Below the pieces are notes generated by a model. The model worked only from the letters and a program-made list of their open reading frames with translations. It had not been told where the DNA came from and made no database searches. Positions 15,916-26,100 of a stretch of DNA of 64,000 nucleotides are shown one piece after another (the stretch's first letter is position 1; each line of letters starts with the position of its first letter). Where the stretch lies: positions 1 to 64,000 of the forward strand of contig JBBQGV010000007.1 of NCBI GenBank assembly GCA_038323375.1, written 5' to 3'. The DNA is from JABWAJ01 sp038323375 (GTDB taxonomy: Bacteria > Bacteroidota > Bacteroidia > Chitinophagales > Saprospiraceae). The position numbers and the translations under genes are program-made.

Positions 15916-18360
15916 ATGAAAAAACTTTCACTCTTCTTTGCTTTCAACCTGCTGGCTTCGTTTGTATTTGCACAACAACCGCCTTTTTCGATGGGCAATA
16001 TGCAGCGTGTTCCTTCCACGGTTGGTAAAATCAGTGGCTTGCTGCTGGATTCAATCACCCAGGCACCCCTCGAATTTGCCACCGTCGTCCTCACCGATGC
16101 CAAAGGCAAAGAATTGGACGGGGTTATCACCGATGAAAAAGGCGTTTTCCGCTTTCAGGAAGTCAAAACCGGTGCCTATCAATTGCAGGTTTCCTACCTC
16201 GGGTACCTGTCAAAAACCATTTCCCCGGTGACAACTTCATTGGAAAAACCCGACCTTGACCTTGGCAAACTTTATTTGATTGGGGAAGGGATCCGGTTGG
16301 AGGAAGTGGAGGTTGTTGGCCAGGCAGCAACCGTGGAAAATAAAATTGACAAGTTGGTTTACAATGCAGAAAAAGACATTACGATTGGCGGCGACGCCGG
16401 GGATGTGCTGCGCCGGGTGCCACTGCTGTCGGTTGACCTCGAAGGCAATGTGACGCTGCGCGGGTCTTCCAATATTCAGATTTTGATCAACGGCAAGCCC
16501 TCTACGCTGTTCTCCAGCAATGTTGCGGATGCGCTCAAATCCATTCCTGCCGAACAAATTAAAAACGTGGAAGTCGTGACCACGCCAACCGCCAAATACG
16601 ACGGAGAAGGCACGGCGGGCATCATCAATATCATTACCAAAAAGAAATCGGTGGAAGGATTCACCGGTTCCACGAACGTATCTATTGGCACGCGCCAGAA
16701 CAACACAAACCTCAACCTGAACCTGACCCGCGGGCGCTTTTCGCTGAATGGCGGCTTGGGTGCCTGGTTTTCCTGGCCCAGGGATGGTTCTTTTGAATTC
16801 CTTCGCCGCGACGACATCAACAATGTCGTGCTCCTGGAACAACGGGGCGCGTCCACCAATGCGACCTACGGGCCAAACGGCAATATTGGCGCCTCTTATG
16901 ACATCAATGCTTACAACAGCATTTCCACTTCGGTATCACTTCGGGGCTTTGGCAATACCCGCGACAACACCATCAGCGTATTCCCGCTCGGGGTCACGGC
17001 CTACGACCGCATCAACGACAGCGAAAGCTTCCGGGGCGGCTTCGACTGGTCTACCGACTACCGCAAAACCTTTAAACAACCCGAACGCGAATTTTCGATG
17101 GCGGTGCAGGTCAGCGCCAACAAAAACTATCAGGATGATGTCATCTTTGAGGAAGACGTCAATGGACTTATTCTCCGGGACGCGTTGAACGCAAACGACG
17201 GCGATAACGTGGAAACTACCCTGCAACTGGATTATGTCCACCCCTTCACGCCTTCCATCAAATTGGAAACCGGCACCAAAGGGGTCATGCGCAAAATTGA
17301 CAGTGATTTCAGCTTTTTCGACAACCTTGCGGATGCTTTTGATCCAAACCAAACGGATATTTTCCACTACGACCAGGATGTCTACGCCGGGTATGCTTCG
17401 TTCAACCTGAAATTGGGCAAAAATTACGGTTTGGTGGCAGGCGCGCGCTACGAACACACGCGCATTGCCGGAAATTTTGAAATAGATGGCAACCCCTTCG
17501 AAAATGATTATGATAATGTGTTGCCGAGTATCATCTTTAGCCGCATACTGAAAAATTTTCAATCCCTTAAAGCGAGCTATACGCGCCGCATCCAGCGCCC
17601 GAGTCTGCGCTATGTGAATCCGTTCACCGACGTGAACGACAGCCGCAGCGTTTCAACGGGCAACCCTTACCTGCTGCCCGAACTCACTGACCAGTTTGAG
17701 CTGACGTACGGCGGTTTTGTGAAAGGCATCGTACTCAATACTTCTGTATTCTACCGCATCACCACCGACATCATCGAAGGTTTTACGGTGCTGGATCCAA
17801 ACACCAACGTCTCGACCACTACTTTCCAGAATATTGGCAAAAACAACTCAATCGGTTTAAATTTCTTCTTTTCCGCGACCATCAAAAAGTTTTGGACCCT
17901 GCGCGGCAATTTCAACGTCTATACCTACGACGCAGAAAGTACCACGCCGGGCCTGACTCTGAGCAACAGCGCGCTCTTATACGGTGGCAACATCAACTCT
18001 ACTTTTGCCTTCAAAAAAGGCTGGAAGGTAGAAATGTTCGGATTTTTTCGCGCCAATGAGCAGTCGCTCCAAGGCAGCAACACCAGCTTTTCGATGTTCA
18101 ACATGGGCGTTATGAAGGATTTTGGCAAGAAGCTGAGCGTTGGCGTCCGCGTTGTGGAGCCGCTGTTCCGCGACAAAGAGTTCATCAACGAACTACAGGG
18201 CGACGGTTTCTACCAGCGCACCGTGTCTACCATCGCTTTCCGTTCTTTCGGCATCAGCGTGAACTACCGCTTTGGCAAGCTCGATTTCAAAGAGCCTGCG
18301 CCGCGCCGGAGAGGGGTTAGGAATGATGACTTGAAGAGTGAGGGGGAGAATAATTTTTAG
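15916..18360 (+). CDS. TonB-dependent-receptor-like outer-membrane protein with regulatory-fold N-terminus
   Basis: About 814 residues from the ATG at 15916, which opens a signal peptide (MKKLSLFFAFNLLASFVFAQ). An earlier in-frame ATG at 15826 would bury the signal. Residues about 35-125 are a carboxypeptidase-regulatory-like domain (GKISGLLLDSITQAPLEFAT). A plug domain follows, with LRRVPLLSVDLEGNVTLRGS and ILINGKPSTLF, then a long 'outer membrane beta-barrel family' C-terminus (RRIQRPSLRYVNPFTDVNDS, FQNIGKNNSIGLNFF, ISVNYRFGKLDF). This class is common in Bacteroidota. It has the TonB-receptor fold, but its substrates are mostly unknown. A terminator follows at 18383. Confidence 0.88.
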   Translation: MKKLSLFFAFNLLASFVFAQQPPFSMGNMQRVPSTVGKISGLLLDSITQAPLEFATVVLTDAKGKELDGVITDEKGVFRFQEVKTGAYQLQVSYLGYLSKTISPVTTSLEKPDLDLGKLYLIGEGIRLEEVEVVGQAATVENKIDKLVYNAEKDITIGGDAGDVLRRVPLLSVDLEGNVTLRGSSNIQILINGKPSTLFSSNVADALKSIPAEQIKNVEVVTTPTAKYDGEGTAGIINIITKKKSVEGFTGSTNVSIGTRQNNTNLNLNLTRGRFSLNGGLGAWFSWPRDGSFEFLRRDDINNVVLLEQRGASTNATYGPNGNIGASYDINAYNSISTSVSLRGFGNTRDNTISVFPLGVTAYDRINDSESFRGGFDWSTDYRKTFKQPEREFSMAVQVSANKNYQDDVIFEEDVNGLILRDALNANDGDNVETTLQLDYVHPFTPSIKLETGTKGVMRKIDSDFSFFDNLADAFDPNQTDIFHYDQDVYAGYASFNLKLGKNYGLVAGARYEHTRIAGNFEIDGNPFENDYDNVLPSIIFSRILKNFQSLKASYTRRIQRPSLRYVNPFTDVNDSRSVSTGNPYLLPELTDQFELTYGGFVKGIVLNTSVFYRITTDIIEGFTVLDPNTNVSTTTFQNIGKNNSIGLNFFFSATIKKFWTLRGNFNVYTYDAESTTPGLTLSNSALLYGGNINSTFAFKKGWKVEMFGFFRANEQSLQGSNTSFSMFNMGVMKDFGKKLSVGVRVVEPLFRDKEFINELQGDGFYQRTVSTIAFRSFGISVNYRFGKLDFKEPAPRRRGVRNDDLKSEGENNF

Positions 18361-18382
18361 GAAATCTAGTTGAAAAACAGGG

Positions 18383-18420
18383 ACGCCCCTTCCGGCAGTA
18401 GCTCAGGAGGGGGCGTTTTT
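18383..18420 (+). terminator. GC-rich terminator between convergent genes
   Basis: ACGCCCC at 18383-18389 pairs with GGGGCGT before a TTTTT run ending at about 18420, with a loop rich in GGCAGTAGCTC. It ends the receptor gene. The stop codon of the minus-strand operon starts within two bases of it. Confidence 0.8.
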
Positions 18421-18421
18421 A

Positions 18422-18661
18422 TTAGACCCAACGGGATTTACTTAAAAGTTCATCCGGATTAATGACCGGAAGAATGAACCCTTGAAAGGCTGTATCCTGA
18501 AGTCGGGTCATCAAAATTCCTCTGGAAGTAGAGTAGGTGATCGAGGCCAAAGCATTTTTTCCGGCAGAAAACCGGGCAGAGCTATCAACCTGATTTTTGA
18601 CGACCCTGAAGTCAACCAGCTGAATTTTTTCAGGCAGCAGGATGGCATTATCAGCTGACAT
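18422..18661 (-). pseudogene. Internally deleted SecB-like chaperone of a toxin-antitoxin-chaperone locus
   Basis: 79 codons that overlap the end of the HTH gene by 11 bases (ATG at 18661), as expected for translational coupling. The first 30 residues (KIQLVDFRVVKNQVDSSARF) resemble the N-terminal strand of SecB-like proteins. The last 40 (ASITYSTSRGILMTRL, then GFILPVINPDELL) resemble their C-terminus (Y-T-RG-...-LPV-NP). The 60-80 residues normally between are absent, and the frame is kept. The reading as a shrunken SecB-like chaperone rests on motif resemblance and on its place after an HTH antitoxin. A short unrelated protein is possible. Confidence 0.5.
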
Positions 18662-19055
18662 TAGCTACAGGAGTTTTTGAGTCGAGTGGTGCAGGATTCA
18701 ATGGGATAAACTCAGTGTCTGTGTTGACGATTACATTTTTCAAAATGGTGAAATTGCGCTTTCTGTCATCGCCCGAAGTCACAACTGTTTTCCTTTGAGG
18801 CACATACAGGATCGTTTCTCCCAGTTCCGCTTCAAGCTTGGCAATCGAACGAAGGGTGAAATTGTGTTCTCCTTTCAGCCACTTGCTGATTTCAGATGGG
18901 GCTTTGTCCATTTTTTCGGCAAGGTCTTTTTGAGAAAGTCCTTTTTCTGCTAAAAGCTGGTTGACCCTTACTACGATGTCAGCGTAAAGCCGCACAAAGA
19001 TTTTGACATCTTCCGGCGTCTTGGCTAATATCCGGTCTGCTACTTTACTTCTCAT
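18651..19055 (-). CDS. XRE/HTH-family antitoxin-type regulator
   Basis: 134 residues from the ATG at 19055 (MRSKVADRILAKTPEDVKIF). An upstream ATG at 19094 would add 13 residues outside the family pattern. An N-terminal helical region (VRLYADIVVRVNQLLAEKGL) leads into a classic helix-turn-helix: LSQKDLAEKMDKAPSEISKW, LKGEHNFTLRSIAKLEAELG. The HigA-like layout, a toxin-type ORF upstream and a SecB-like ORF overlapping its 3' end identify it as the antitoxin of a toxin-antitoxin-chaperone set. It probably represses the promoter at 19733-19762. It is the only gene of the three that appears intact. Confidence 0.8.
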   Translation of the reverse strand: MRSKVADRILAKTPEDVKIFVRLYADIVVRVNQLLAEKGLSQKDLAEKMDKAPSEISKWLKGEHNFTLRSIAKLEAELGETILYVPQRKTVVTSGDDRKRNFTILKNVIVNTDTEFIPLNPAPLDSKTPVANVS

Positions 19056-19127
19056 GGGTTCATATTTAATTAAATGTTTTGAAATACAATGCACCTATTA
19101 AATTGGACAACCACCTTTACTTGAAAC

Positions 19128-19634
19128 TCAAAGAATGATTTCGTCTGAGTCATCATACGATGTTAATTTCCTCCCGACTTCATCTACCAGGATCATTTCA
19201 TCTCTTATTGCTTCATGAATATACTTGGCAAATTGTCAGGCTTCCCGCCATTTCATAACCAGGCTGCTGGTTTGATTTTTTAGCCCATCTTTCACCCCTC
19301 CGTTAAAAAGGATAACAATATTTCGCGTAATTATTAACGCATACAGCCTAAGTGGAAAATTAGGGTATTCATAAACGAAGGTGCCTAAACGTACGCTTCC
19401 TTTGACCGGTAGGCCTTTGACTTCATTTTTATCTCTGTTGAAAAGTTCGTTTTTGGCACCATGATCATCTCCTATGGCAAAAATTATGAAGTTCAATAGT
19501 GCCATAGATGCTTCTGTGTATTCCGGCATATTGTCATAGGTGTCAAAGAATCGGTTCGTTTCGTTCTCTTCCGCATCTAACCACCGAACCGTATAAAAAG
19601 TGCAAAGCGTTCGTTCATCATCCCATAGCTCCAA
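19128..19634 (-). pseudogene. Toxin-type gene of the HTH locus, with an in-frame TGA
   Basis: From a TTG at 19634 the frame reads MELWDDERTLCTFYTVRW, TNRFFDTYDNMPEYTEASMA, and later FPLRLYALIITRNIVILFNG. It reaches VMKWREA and a TGA at 19236-19238, then runs on in the same frame as QFAKYIHEAIRDEMILVD and TSYDDSDEIIL to TGA 19128-19130. The post-stop text is coding-like and completes the protein at about 168 residues. The central LRLYALIITRNIVILFNGG is typical of the RelE/HigB-like toxins found before this kind of HTH antitoxin in Bacteroidota. The poor start codon and the internal stop argue for inactivation. The toxin class is inferred. Confidence 0.6.
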
Positions 19635-19732
19635 TACAAAGTTGTTTATTTAAAAGTTTAATTTTAAAATTTTTATTCACTTTTAAGATATTTTTATTGC
19701 ACGTTATATTTTTCACTACAGCTGAGTCATTA

Positions 19733-19762
19733 CAAATTTAGCAAAGTTCCAGGTTACTTCAA
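19733..19762 (-). promoter_or_regulatory. Promoter of the toxin / HTH / SecB-like operon
   Basis: On the minus strand TTG (19762-19760), a 19-base spacer and TAAATTTG (19740-19733) match the Bacteroidota consensus TTG-N19-TAnnTTTG exactly. Transcription would start near 19727, about 90 bases before the toxin ORF, in an AT-rich leader. The promoter is intact although two of the three genes are broken. Confidence 0.7.
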
Positions 19763-19852
19763 CACTTGATGCTCCACCAACAAACCTGTTGATGTATGTA
19801 ATAGGGGAGCCTCGAAATTTCATCAGTTACTGCAGCACTTGATACACCACCA
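19752..19852. repeat. Imperfect copy of the feoB 3' end just beyond its stop codon
   Basis: GTTACTTCAACACTTGATGC at about 19753 repeats, with five mismatches over about 28 bases, the text at 19826 onward (GTTACTGCAGCACTTGATAC). The latter encodes the last FeoB codons and the stop. On the minus strand the copy reads as codons like those of VYQVLQ-stop (EHQVLK-stop). The offset is about 73 bases. Confidence 0.5.
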
Positions 19853-21962
19853 AACTCGCCAAATAAGCCGTACCCGTCATGAACGCAAACTGAATGATTG
19901 GCCATTTCCAGCTTTTGGTTTCGCGCTTCACGACGGCAAGTGTGCTCATGCACATCATGGCGAAAACGTAAAAAATGAGGAGGGAAGCGGAGGTAGCCCG
20001 GTTGTAGACCATTTCGCCGTTGCGCGTTTCGGCTTGCAGGCGCTCGCGCAGGTAGGGATAATCTTCGGCCTCCGCGTCGGCTTCGGATTTGCTTTTTAGG
20101 CCGTAAATGATGGACATCGTGCCTACGAAAACCTCCCGTGCCGCAAAAGAAGACAGGATGCCGAGGCTCATTTTCCAGTCGAACCCTAAGGGGCGGAACA
20201 CAGGCTCAATAACTTTGCCCAACTGGCCGGCGAAGGAAGCTTCCAACTGTCGTTCCGCGACAAGGTCTTCGGTAACCAGGCTGTCGGCAGCGCTGCTCAC
20301 TGCTTCGGCGCGTGCCTGCATTTCTGCCGCTTTCATTTTTCCCGGAAAACTGTAACTGGCCAATGCCCAGAGTATGATGGAAAGGATCAGAATGACCTTG
20401 CCTGCTTCAAGCAGGAAGGTTTTGACTTTTTCCCAAACCGTGAAACCCACATTGCGCAGCACCGGCAGGCGGTAAGGCGGCAATTCCAGCATAAGGAAAC
20501 TACTTTCTCCGGTTTTCAGGACGAGTTTGAACACAAACGCAGCAACCAAAGCGCCGACAATGCCCAGCAGGTACAAGCCCATAAAAGCCAGAGCCTGGGC
20601 TCCCGGGTCAGCAACTACAAAACCGACCAGCACAATATAAACGGGCAGGCGCGCCGAGCAACTGATGAACGGCGTGACCATGATCGTAATGAGGCGCTCC
20701 TTCCAGTTGCCAATGGTACGCGTGCTCATGATGGCTGGAATGGCGCATGCACCGCCCGAAATAAGCGCCACCACGCTGCGCCCGTTGAGGCCAAAAAACT
20801 GCATGAGCCGGTCAAACAAAAAAGCCGCCCGGGCCATATAGCCGACTTCTTCAAGGATGGAAATCAATAAAAACAGGATGGCAATTTGCGGCACAAAAAC
20901 GACGATGCCCGCCAACCCGGCCAGAATACCGTCGGTGAGCAAGTCGGTCAACCAGCCTGCGGGCAGGGCCGATTTCAGGGCTTCGCTCAGCGCGCCGATG
21001 CCCGATTCGATCCAACCCATCGGCGTTTCGGCCCAATTGAAAATAGACCAAAAGACCAGCAGCATGACGCTCAAAAAGATGATTGGCCCCACGAAGCGGT
21101 TGGTGAGCACCCGATCCAAATTTGCCGTAAGGCCATCGGTTTTTGTTTCCGGTGCGCGCAGGTTGTTGCGTACGATGGGCGTGAAATGGTCGTAGCGGCG
21201 CATCGTTTCCTGTACCTGGAGTTGCAGCGATTGAAAACCAGATTCGACAACAGCGTTTCCAACCACAAATCGCTGATGGTCTGTCAAAAAAGGCAGCCAC
21301 TGGTAATGATGCGCCACGAGCAGCGCCTGGTAATCGTTCACGCCGGTCAATACCGATTTCACCACGCCCGCAACTTTTAATTCTACGCTTTGCAGGGTGT
21401 GGAATGGTTTTGTACCCGGGAAAGGGTTGGGTTGGGTCAATAGTTCGGACAACTTCGTGCGCAGGGTTTCCAATCCTTCCGCACTTCGCCCGCTGATCAG
21501 CACCACCGGTGCGCCAAGTTGCCGCTCCAACTGTGCGGTGTTGATTTCTATGCCCTCTTCCGCTACCACGTCAGCCATATTCAGGGCCAGCAATAGGGGA
21601 AGTCCAAGGTCTTTGAGTTGGGAAAACAGCAGCAGGTGTTTTTCCAACTTGGTCGTATCTGCTACATAGATGGCAACGTCAGGGTAGTTTTTGCTGTGGA
21701 TATCAAGCAGGGTTTGCACCACAATGCGCTCATCCTGCGCATTTGGATAGAGGCTGTAGGCGCCGGGAAAGTCAATGAGGAGCGCCTGTTTGCCTGCGTC
21801 TAATTGCAGGGCGCCGATTTTTTTATCCACAGTAACGCCGGGGAAATTACCGGTTTTTTGGCGCAGCCCGGTAAGCAGGTTGAACAGGGAAGATTTGCCA
21901 CTGTTGGGATTTCCAAGCAAGGCAATATTGTAAAGGACAGACTTTTCCGGAGATTCCTTCAT
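19827..21962 (-). CDS. feoB: Ferrous iron transporter FeoB
   Basis: About 711 residues from the ATG at 21962, whose ATGA overlaps the FeoA stop (an ATG at 21977 is also in frame). The N-terminal G domain has GNPNSGKSS (G1), FPGVTVDKK (G2), DFPGAYSLYP (G3; DLPG is usual) and NMAD (G4). A helical guanine-dissociation-inhibitor-like segment follows. The transport part has paired Gate motifs (FLLISILEEVGYMAR with GGACAIPAIMSTRTI) and FSSFAAREVFVGTM, in about 8-10 membrane helices. It imports Fe2+ across the inner membrane, driven or gated by GTP hydrolysis. It forms an operon with feoA; no feoC is seen. The length is normal. Confidence 0.95.
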   Translation of the reverse strand: MKESPEKSVLYNIALLGNPNSGKSSLFNLLTGLRQKTGNFPGVTVDKKIGALQLDAGKQALLIDFPGAYSLYPNAQDERIVVQTLLDIHSKNYPDVAIYVADTTKLEKHLLLFSQLKDLGLPLLLALNMADVVAEEGIEINTAQLERQLGAPVVLISGRSAEGLETLRTKLSELLTQPNPFPGTKPFHTLQSVELKVAGVVKSVLTGVNDYQALLVAHHYQWLPFLTDHQRFVVGNAVVESGFQSLQLQVQETMRRYDHFTPIVRNNLRAPETKTDGLTANLDRVLTNRFVGPIIFLSVMLLVFWSIFNWAETPMGWIESGIGALSEALKSALPAGWLTDLLTDGILAGLAGIVVFVPQIAILFLLISILEEVGYMARAAFLFDRLMQFFGLNGRSVVALISGGACAIPAIMSTRTIGNWKERLITIMVTPFISCSARLPVYIVLVGFVVADPGAQALAFMGLYLLGIVGALVAAFVFKLVLKTGESSFLMLELPPYRLPVLRNVGFTVWEKVKTFLLEAGKVILILSIILWALASYSFPGKMKAAEMQARAEAVSSAADSLVTEDLVAERQLEASFAGQLGKVIEPVFRPLGFDWKMSLGILSSFAAREVFVGTMSIIYGLKSKSEADAEAEDYPYLRERLQAETRNGEMVYNRATSASLLIFYVFAMMCMSTLAVVKRETKSWKWPIIQFAFMTGTAYLASLVVYQVLQ

Positions 21963-22198
21963 TCGATCACGATGCAAGTCGCTTCTGCCTGTCGCAGGGC
22001 AAAGGTTTGGCCATCTACTTTCACATACCAGCCGCCACCGAGCGGGGCTTTGCGCACCAATTCCACAAAACTGCCGGGCAGGATACCAACGGACACGAGC
22101 TTGCTGCCTGCGGAGTCATCACAAAATGCCTTAATAATACCTTTTTCGCCTGCGGGCAGATTGACGAGTCGCTTATCTGATAAGAATACTGCTGTCAC
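21959..22198 (-). CDS. feoA: FeoA-family SH3-like partner of FeoB
   Basis: 79 residues from a GTG at 22198. The SH3-like FeoA pattern is complete: LVNLPAGEKGIIKAFCDD, LVSVGILPGSFVELVRKAPL, GGWYVKVDGQTFALRQAEA. FeoA is a small cytosolic partner of FeoB. The stop TGA overlaps the FeoB ATG by one base (ATGA), so the two are translationally coupled. The upstream gap (22199-22390) is AT-rich near 22213-22232 and could hold an iron-responsive operator, but no convincing consensus is visible. Confidence 0.92.
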   Translation of the reverse strand: MTAVFLSDKRLVNLPAGEKGIIKAFCDDSAGSKLVSVGILPGSFVELVRKAPLGGGWYVKVDGQTFALRQAEATCIVIE

Positions 22199-22390
22199 TG
22201 GTTTGGCTTTATTTTAAATTATTCTAAATAAGAACGCGGTGCTAAAGTAATAGTTTCCGGTAAATCTGAGTAGGAGGAAAGTCATATTGTCCTGAAAATA
22301 CCTAATAACAACAATTTATACCTAATGTTAGGTAGCGTTTTGAGCATCGCCCGAATTGCCGTAGCTTTCGGGCAATAAATCCTTGCTTTG

Positions 22391-22960
22391 ATGAAACGGT
22401 ATTTCAGAATATTTCCTTTTCTGGTTTTATCTGCCTGCGGGCCTCAACAACCTGCTGATCAAGCGACACCCGACGCCCCTGTTGCTCCAGCACGACCCCT
22501 TTCAGAAGACGACCTGATGCTGCGGCTTGCTTCAGAACTGGAAGCCAATGTCGGAACGCAGTCCAAAGTTGACCAAAATATCATCGTTAACTATGCGATG
22601 GAAAATTTTCTGGACATCCAGAAAACGCCTTCTGGACTGTACTATCAGATCCTGGCGGAAGGGCAGGGCAACTTGCTGCATTTGGGCGACCACTTATTGG
22701 TGCACTACCACGGCACTTTTCACAACGGCGTTTCATTTGACAGTTCCTACAGCCGCAACAAACCCATCGAATGCTATATCGGCAAAATGATTCCCGGCTG
22801 GAATGAGGGGTTGCAGTTGACGCGGCTTGGGGGCAAAATCCGCCTGTTCATTCCTTCCGAACTCGGCTATGGAACAAGTGGCCTGAAAAACGGCGACAAA
22901 ACCATCGTGCCCCCTAATGCGGTGCTTGTTTTTGAAGTGGAAGTGCTGGAGATGTTGTAA
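22391..22960 (+). CDS. FKBP-type peptidyl-prolyl isomerase lipoprotein
   Basis: 189 residues. The N-terminus MKRYFRIFPFLVLSACG carries a lipobox with the cysteine at position 16, then a low-complexity PADQATPDAPVAPARP linker. The FKBP domain occupies the last 110 residues (GLYYQILAEGQGNLLHLGDH, YHGTFHNGVSFDSSYSRNKP, MIPGWNEGLQLTRLGGKIRL, PSELGYG, PNAVLVFEVEVLEM). It catalyses proline isomerisation in envelope proteins. The start is the ATG at 22391, with a TTG directly before it in frame. It is divergent from feoAB and upstream of the kinase gene, with no sign of shared function. Confidence 0.92.
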   Translation: MKRYFRIFPFLVLSACGPQQPADQATPDAPVAPARPLSEDDLMLRLASELEANVGTQSKVDQNIIVNYAMENFLDIQKTPSGLYYQILAEGQGNLLHLGDHLLVHYHGTFHNGVSFDSSYSRNKPIECYIGKMIPGWNEGLQLTRLGGKIRLFIPSELGYGTSGLKNGDKTIVPPNAVLVFEVEVLEML

Positions 22961-23142
22961 AACCCTGAAAATTCCCCCCATCAGCGTGATTGCAGCAGGT
23001 GGTGGAAATCGGCAATTTGCCGGTCTTAACGCATGCATGCGAGATTTTCCGTAAATTGCACAGAAACAAGCAATCACCTTTGATGCTACTCAACCATCAT
23101 CTTACCCGAAGCCATCTTTTGGCACCAAGCCATCAAAAGGCA

Positions 23143-26100
23143 ATGCGGTCTATTCTGTGCCGGCAGCTATTGTCCTTGTGCGCAGCGCTGTTTCTGTGCC
23201 TGCCCGTTTTTGCGCAGCAGCATTATTTCCAGAACTTTACGGTGGAAGAAGGGCTTCCGCAAATGCAGGTGAATGACATTTGTCAGGATGCGCTCGGGCG
23301 TATGTGGTTTACTACGCTCAGCGGCATTTCCTGCTTTGATGGCCGCACCTTCCAGAATTACAGTCAAAAAGACGGCTTGGCCAGCAACATCACCACAGCG
23401 ATACTGTCTGACCAACGCGGACGAATTTGGGCCGGCACCAATCGGGGGTTGTCGGTATTCGACGGGAAACAATTTCAAACTTATGCAGCGGACACCATAA
23501 ACCAGGTCAATGCCCTTGTTGAAGACCATGAGGGAAAAATCTGGGCCGCCCTCAACAAAAAATTGTACCACATCAATGCCGGGAAGCTGGAAGAATACGA
23601 AGCCGATCAATTTAAAAAACTCCTTGTGCAGTCCCTTTTTTGTGATAAAAAAGGCCGGTTGTGGGTAGGAGGATTGAAAGTCAACGAGGTGCTTCAGAAA
23701 AATGGCGACACCTGGACCCGCATCCCTGTGCACCATCCAAACCCGGTTAAAAAACTGGGAATACTCCGGATTTATGTAGACAGCAAACAACGTGCCTGGC
23801 TGCTCACCAACAAAGGCGTTTTTCGCTTGGAAGCAGATGGATTCCGGCCTTTTCAGGAATTTCAGGCCGATCAGATCATCGGGAAAAATGCTTTTTCGAT
23901 GTGCGAAGATTTTAAAGGCCACTTGTGGTTTGTCGGATTGCAAGGCGTTTTTGTGCTGGATGAAAAAGGAGTACATCAGTTTTCTGCCACGAACGGTTTT
24001 TCCAATGCTTTCGCTACCCAGGCTTTCCCCGACCGGGAAGGCAATTTGTGGTTTTCAACCGACGGCCAGGGCGTTTTTAAATACAAAGGCGGCGCTTTTG
24101 TCCATTTCGACGAATCGAGCGGGCTGGGGCATCCTATCGTCATGTCTTTGCTGCGCGACAAAGCGGGATTGCTGTGGATTGGCACCTATGGCGGCGGCTT
24201 GCAGGTGTACGACGGTAAACGCATCACCACGCGGTTGTTGCCCTCCGAAGTAGGAGTCGCCCGTCGCATTGTACCCATGATTCAGGATGCCGGGGGGATC
24301 ATCTGGATCGGCACCTACGGGGGAGGACTGTGGCAATACAATGGCCGGCAATTCAGCCAGGTCGCAAAAAATGACAGCCTGTTGGGCAGCAGCATTTCCA
24401 GTTTATACGAAGACCGCCGCGGACGGATATGGATCAGCACCAGCAAAGGCATTTCCATTGCTGAAAATGGCGTGCTGAAGTATTGGGAACCCGGGAAGCC
24501 ATTGAAAAATACGACCCTTACCGGGGTTCTTGGACTCGAAAAAGACTCTATGGTCATTGCGTCTGATCAGGGTTTGTGGCTTTGGGATGGAAAAAAACTG
24601 AATCACCTGTTCGACGGCGAAGTACTGGGCAATTCCGCAGTGTTGTGCCTGACCCATGATAAGGATCGCAGGCGGATCTGGCTTGGCACCAATGGGAGCG
24701 GGTTGGTGTGCTGGAACCGGGGCGCCGCCGGTAAAGACTCGCTCCAGTATTTTTCCAAAAAAGAAGGACTTTCTTCCGAAATCATATACAGTTTAGCTTT
24801 TGACAGCAAAGGGCAATTGTGGGCCGGAACCGGTAAAGGCATCAACCGGATTCAATACACAGGGAATGCGATTCGCGTCAGAACGTACGGCAAAACCGAC
24901 GGAGTGCTGGGCATTGAAGCGAACCAGAACGCCATCTTGGTGGAACCCAACGGCAACATCTGGTTTGGCACCACCAAAGGACTTTGCCGCTACAACCCCG
25001 AATCAGAAACCCGCGAACCAGTTGCTTTCAAAGCCCTGCTCACGAGCGTGGAATTGTTTTCGGATACCTTCCCGGCTAATAAAATGACCGACAGCCTTAC
25101 TGCCTGGTACAATATCCCGGTAGGGTTGCGTTTGGGGCATCGCCAGAATCACCTCACGTTTGAGTTTACCTGCGTGCCGATTGCCGACCCGGGAACCGTA
25201 AAATTCCGCTACCAGTTGATGGGCTTAGACGAACATGTTTCTGCCACAACGGCCAACGGGTATGTGGTGTATCCGGACCTGCCGCCAGGCAAATATGAAT
25301 TCAAAGTATGGGCCGGCGACGACGATACCGGCTTTATGACCGAACCGGCTACGATGGCTTTTGAGATCATTCCGCCGTTCTACCAGATGGCTTGGTTTCA
25401 GTTGCTGGTGGTGGGCGTCCTCATTGGCATCGGTGCCCTCATTCAGTATGTTCGGGCGCGCTGGAAAACCCAACGGGAACTGGAATTAGAGCGCTTGCGC
25501 AAAGAAGAACAGGACAAAGTGCGCCGCCGGGTTGCTGAAGATTTTCACGATGAACTGGGCAACAAACTAACGCGCATTTCGGTGCTTACGGAGGTTTTGC
25601 AGTCGAAACTGAATGGTACAACGCCCGAAATCAAAAAAATAATTGGTCAGATGCGCGAAAATTCTGCCGCGCTCTACAGCGGCACCAAAGATATTTTGTG
25701 GTCGCTGCATCCGGACAGCGATAACCTCTACGAAATCCTGAAGCGCCTGAGCGACTTTGGTACAGAACTTTTTGAGGATACGGAAACGGAATTTGCCGCA
25801 AGGGGTTTGGATGAAGAAACCCTCAGCCGCTACCGCCTGCCAATGGACTACAGCCGAAACCTGATGATGATTTTTAAAGAAGCCCTGCACAATGCCCTGA
25901 AACATGCGCACGCCCGTCAGGTCTGCATGACGATCGAATTGACGGGGGAACAAATGACGATTGCGCTGCAAGACAATGGGGAAGGGTTTGACCAAGTGGC
26001 ACCGACCCGAAAAGGCCAGGGTCTCGGGAACATGCAGATCCGCGCCAGACGCATCCATGCGCAACTGGACGTGCAGTCGGCGCCCCTTAACGGAACGAAG

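Noticed and set aside
22213..22232. Possible Fur/DtxR-type operator upstream of feoA
   Set aside because: The text TTATTCTAAATAA is only a partial palindrome and matches no consensus well. AT-rich leader DNA is an adequate explanation.
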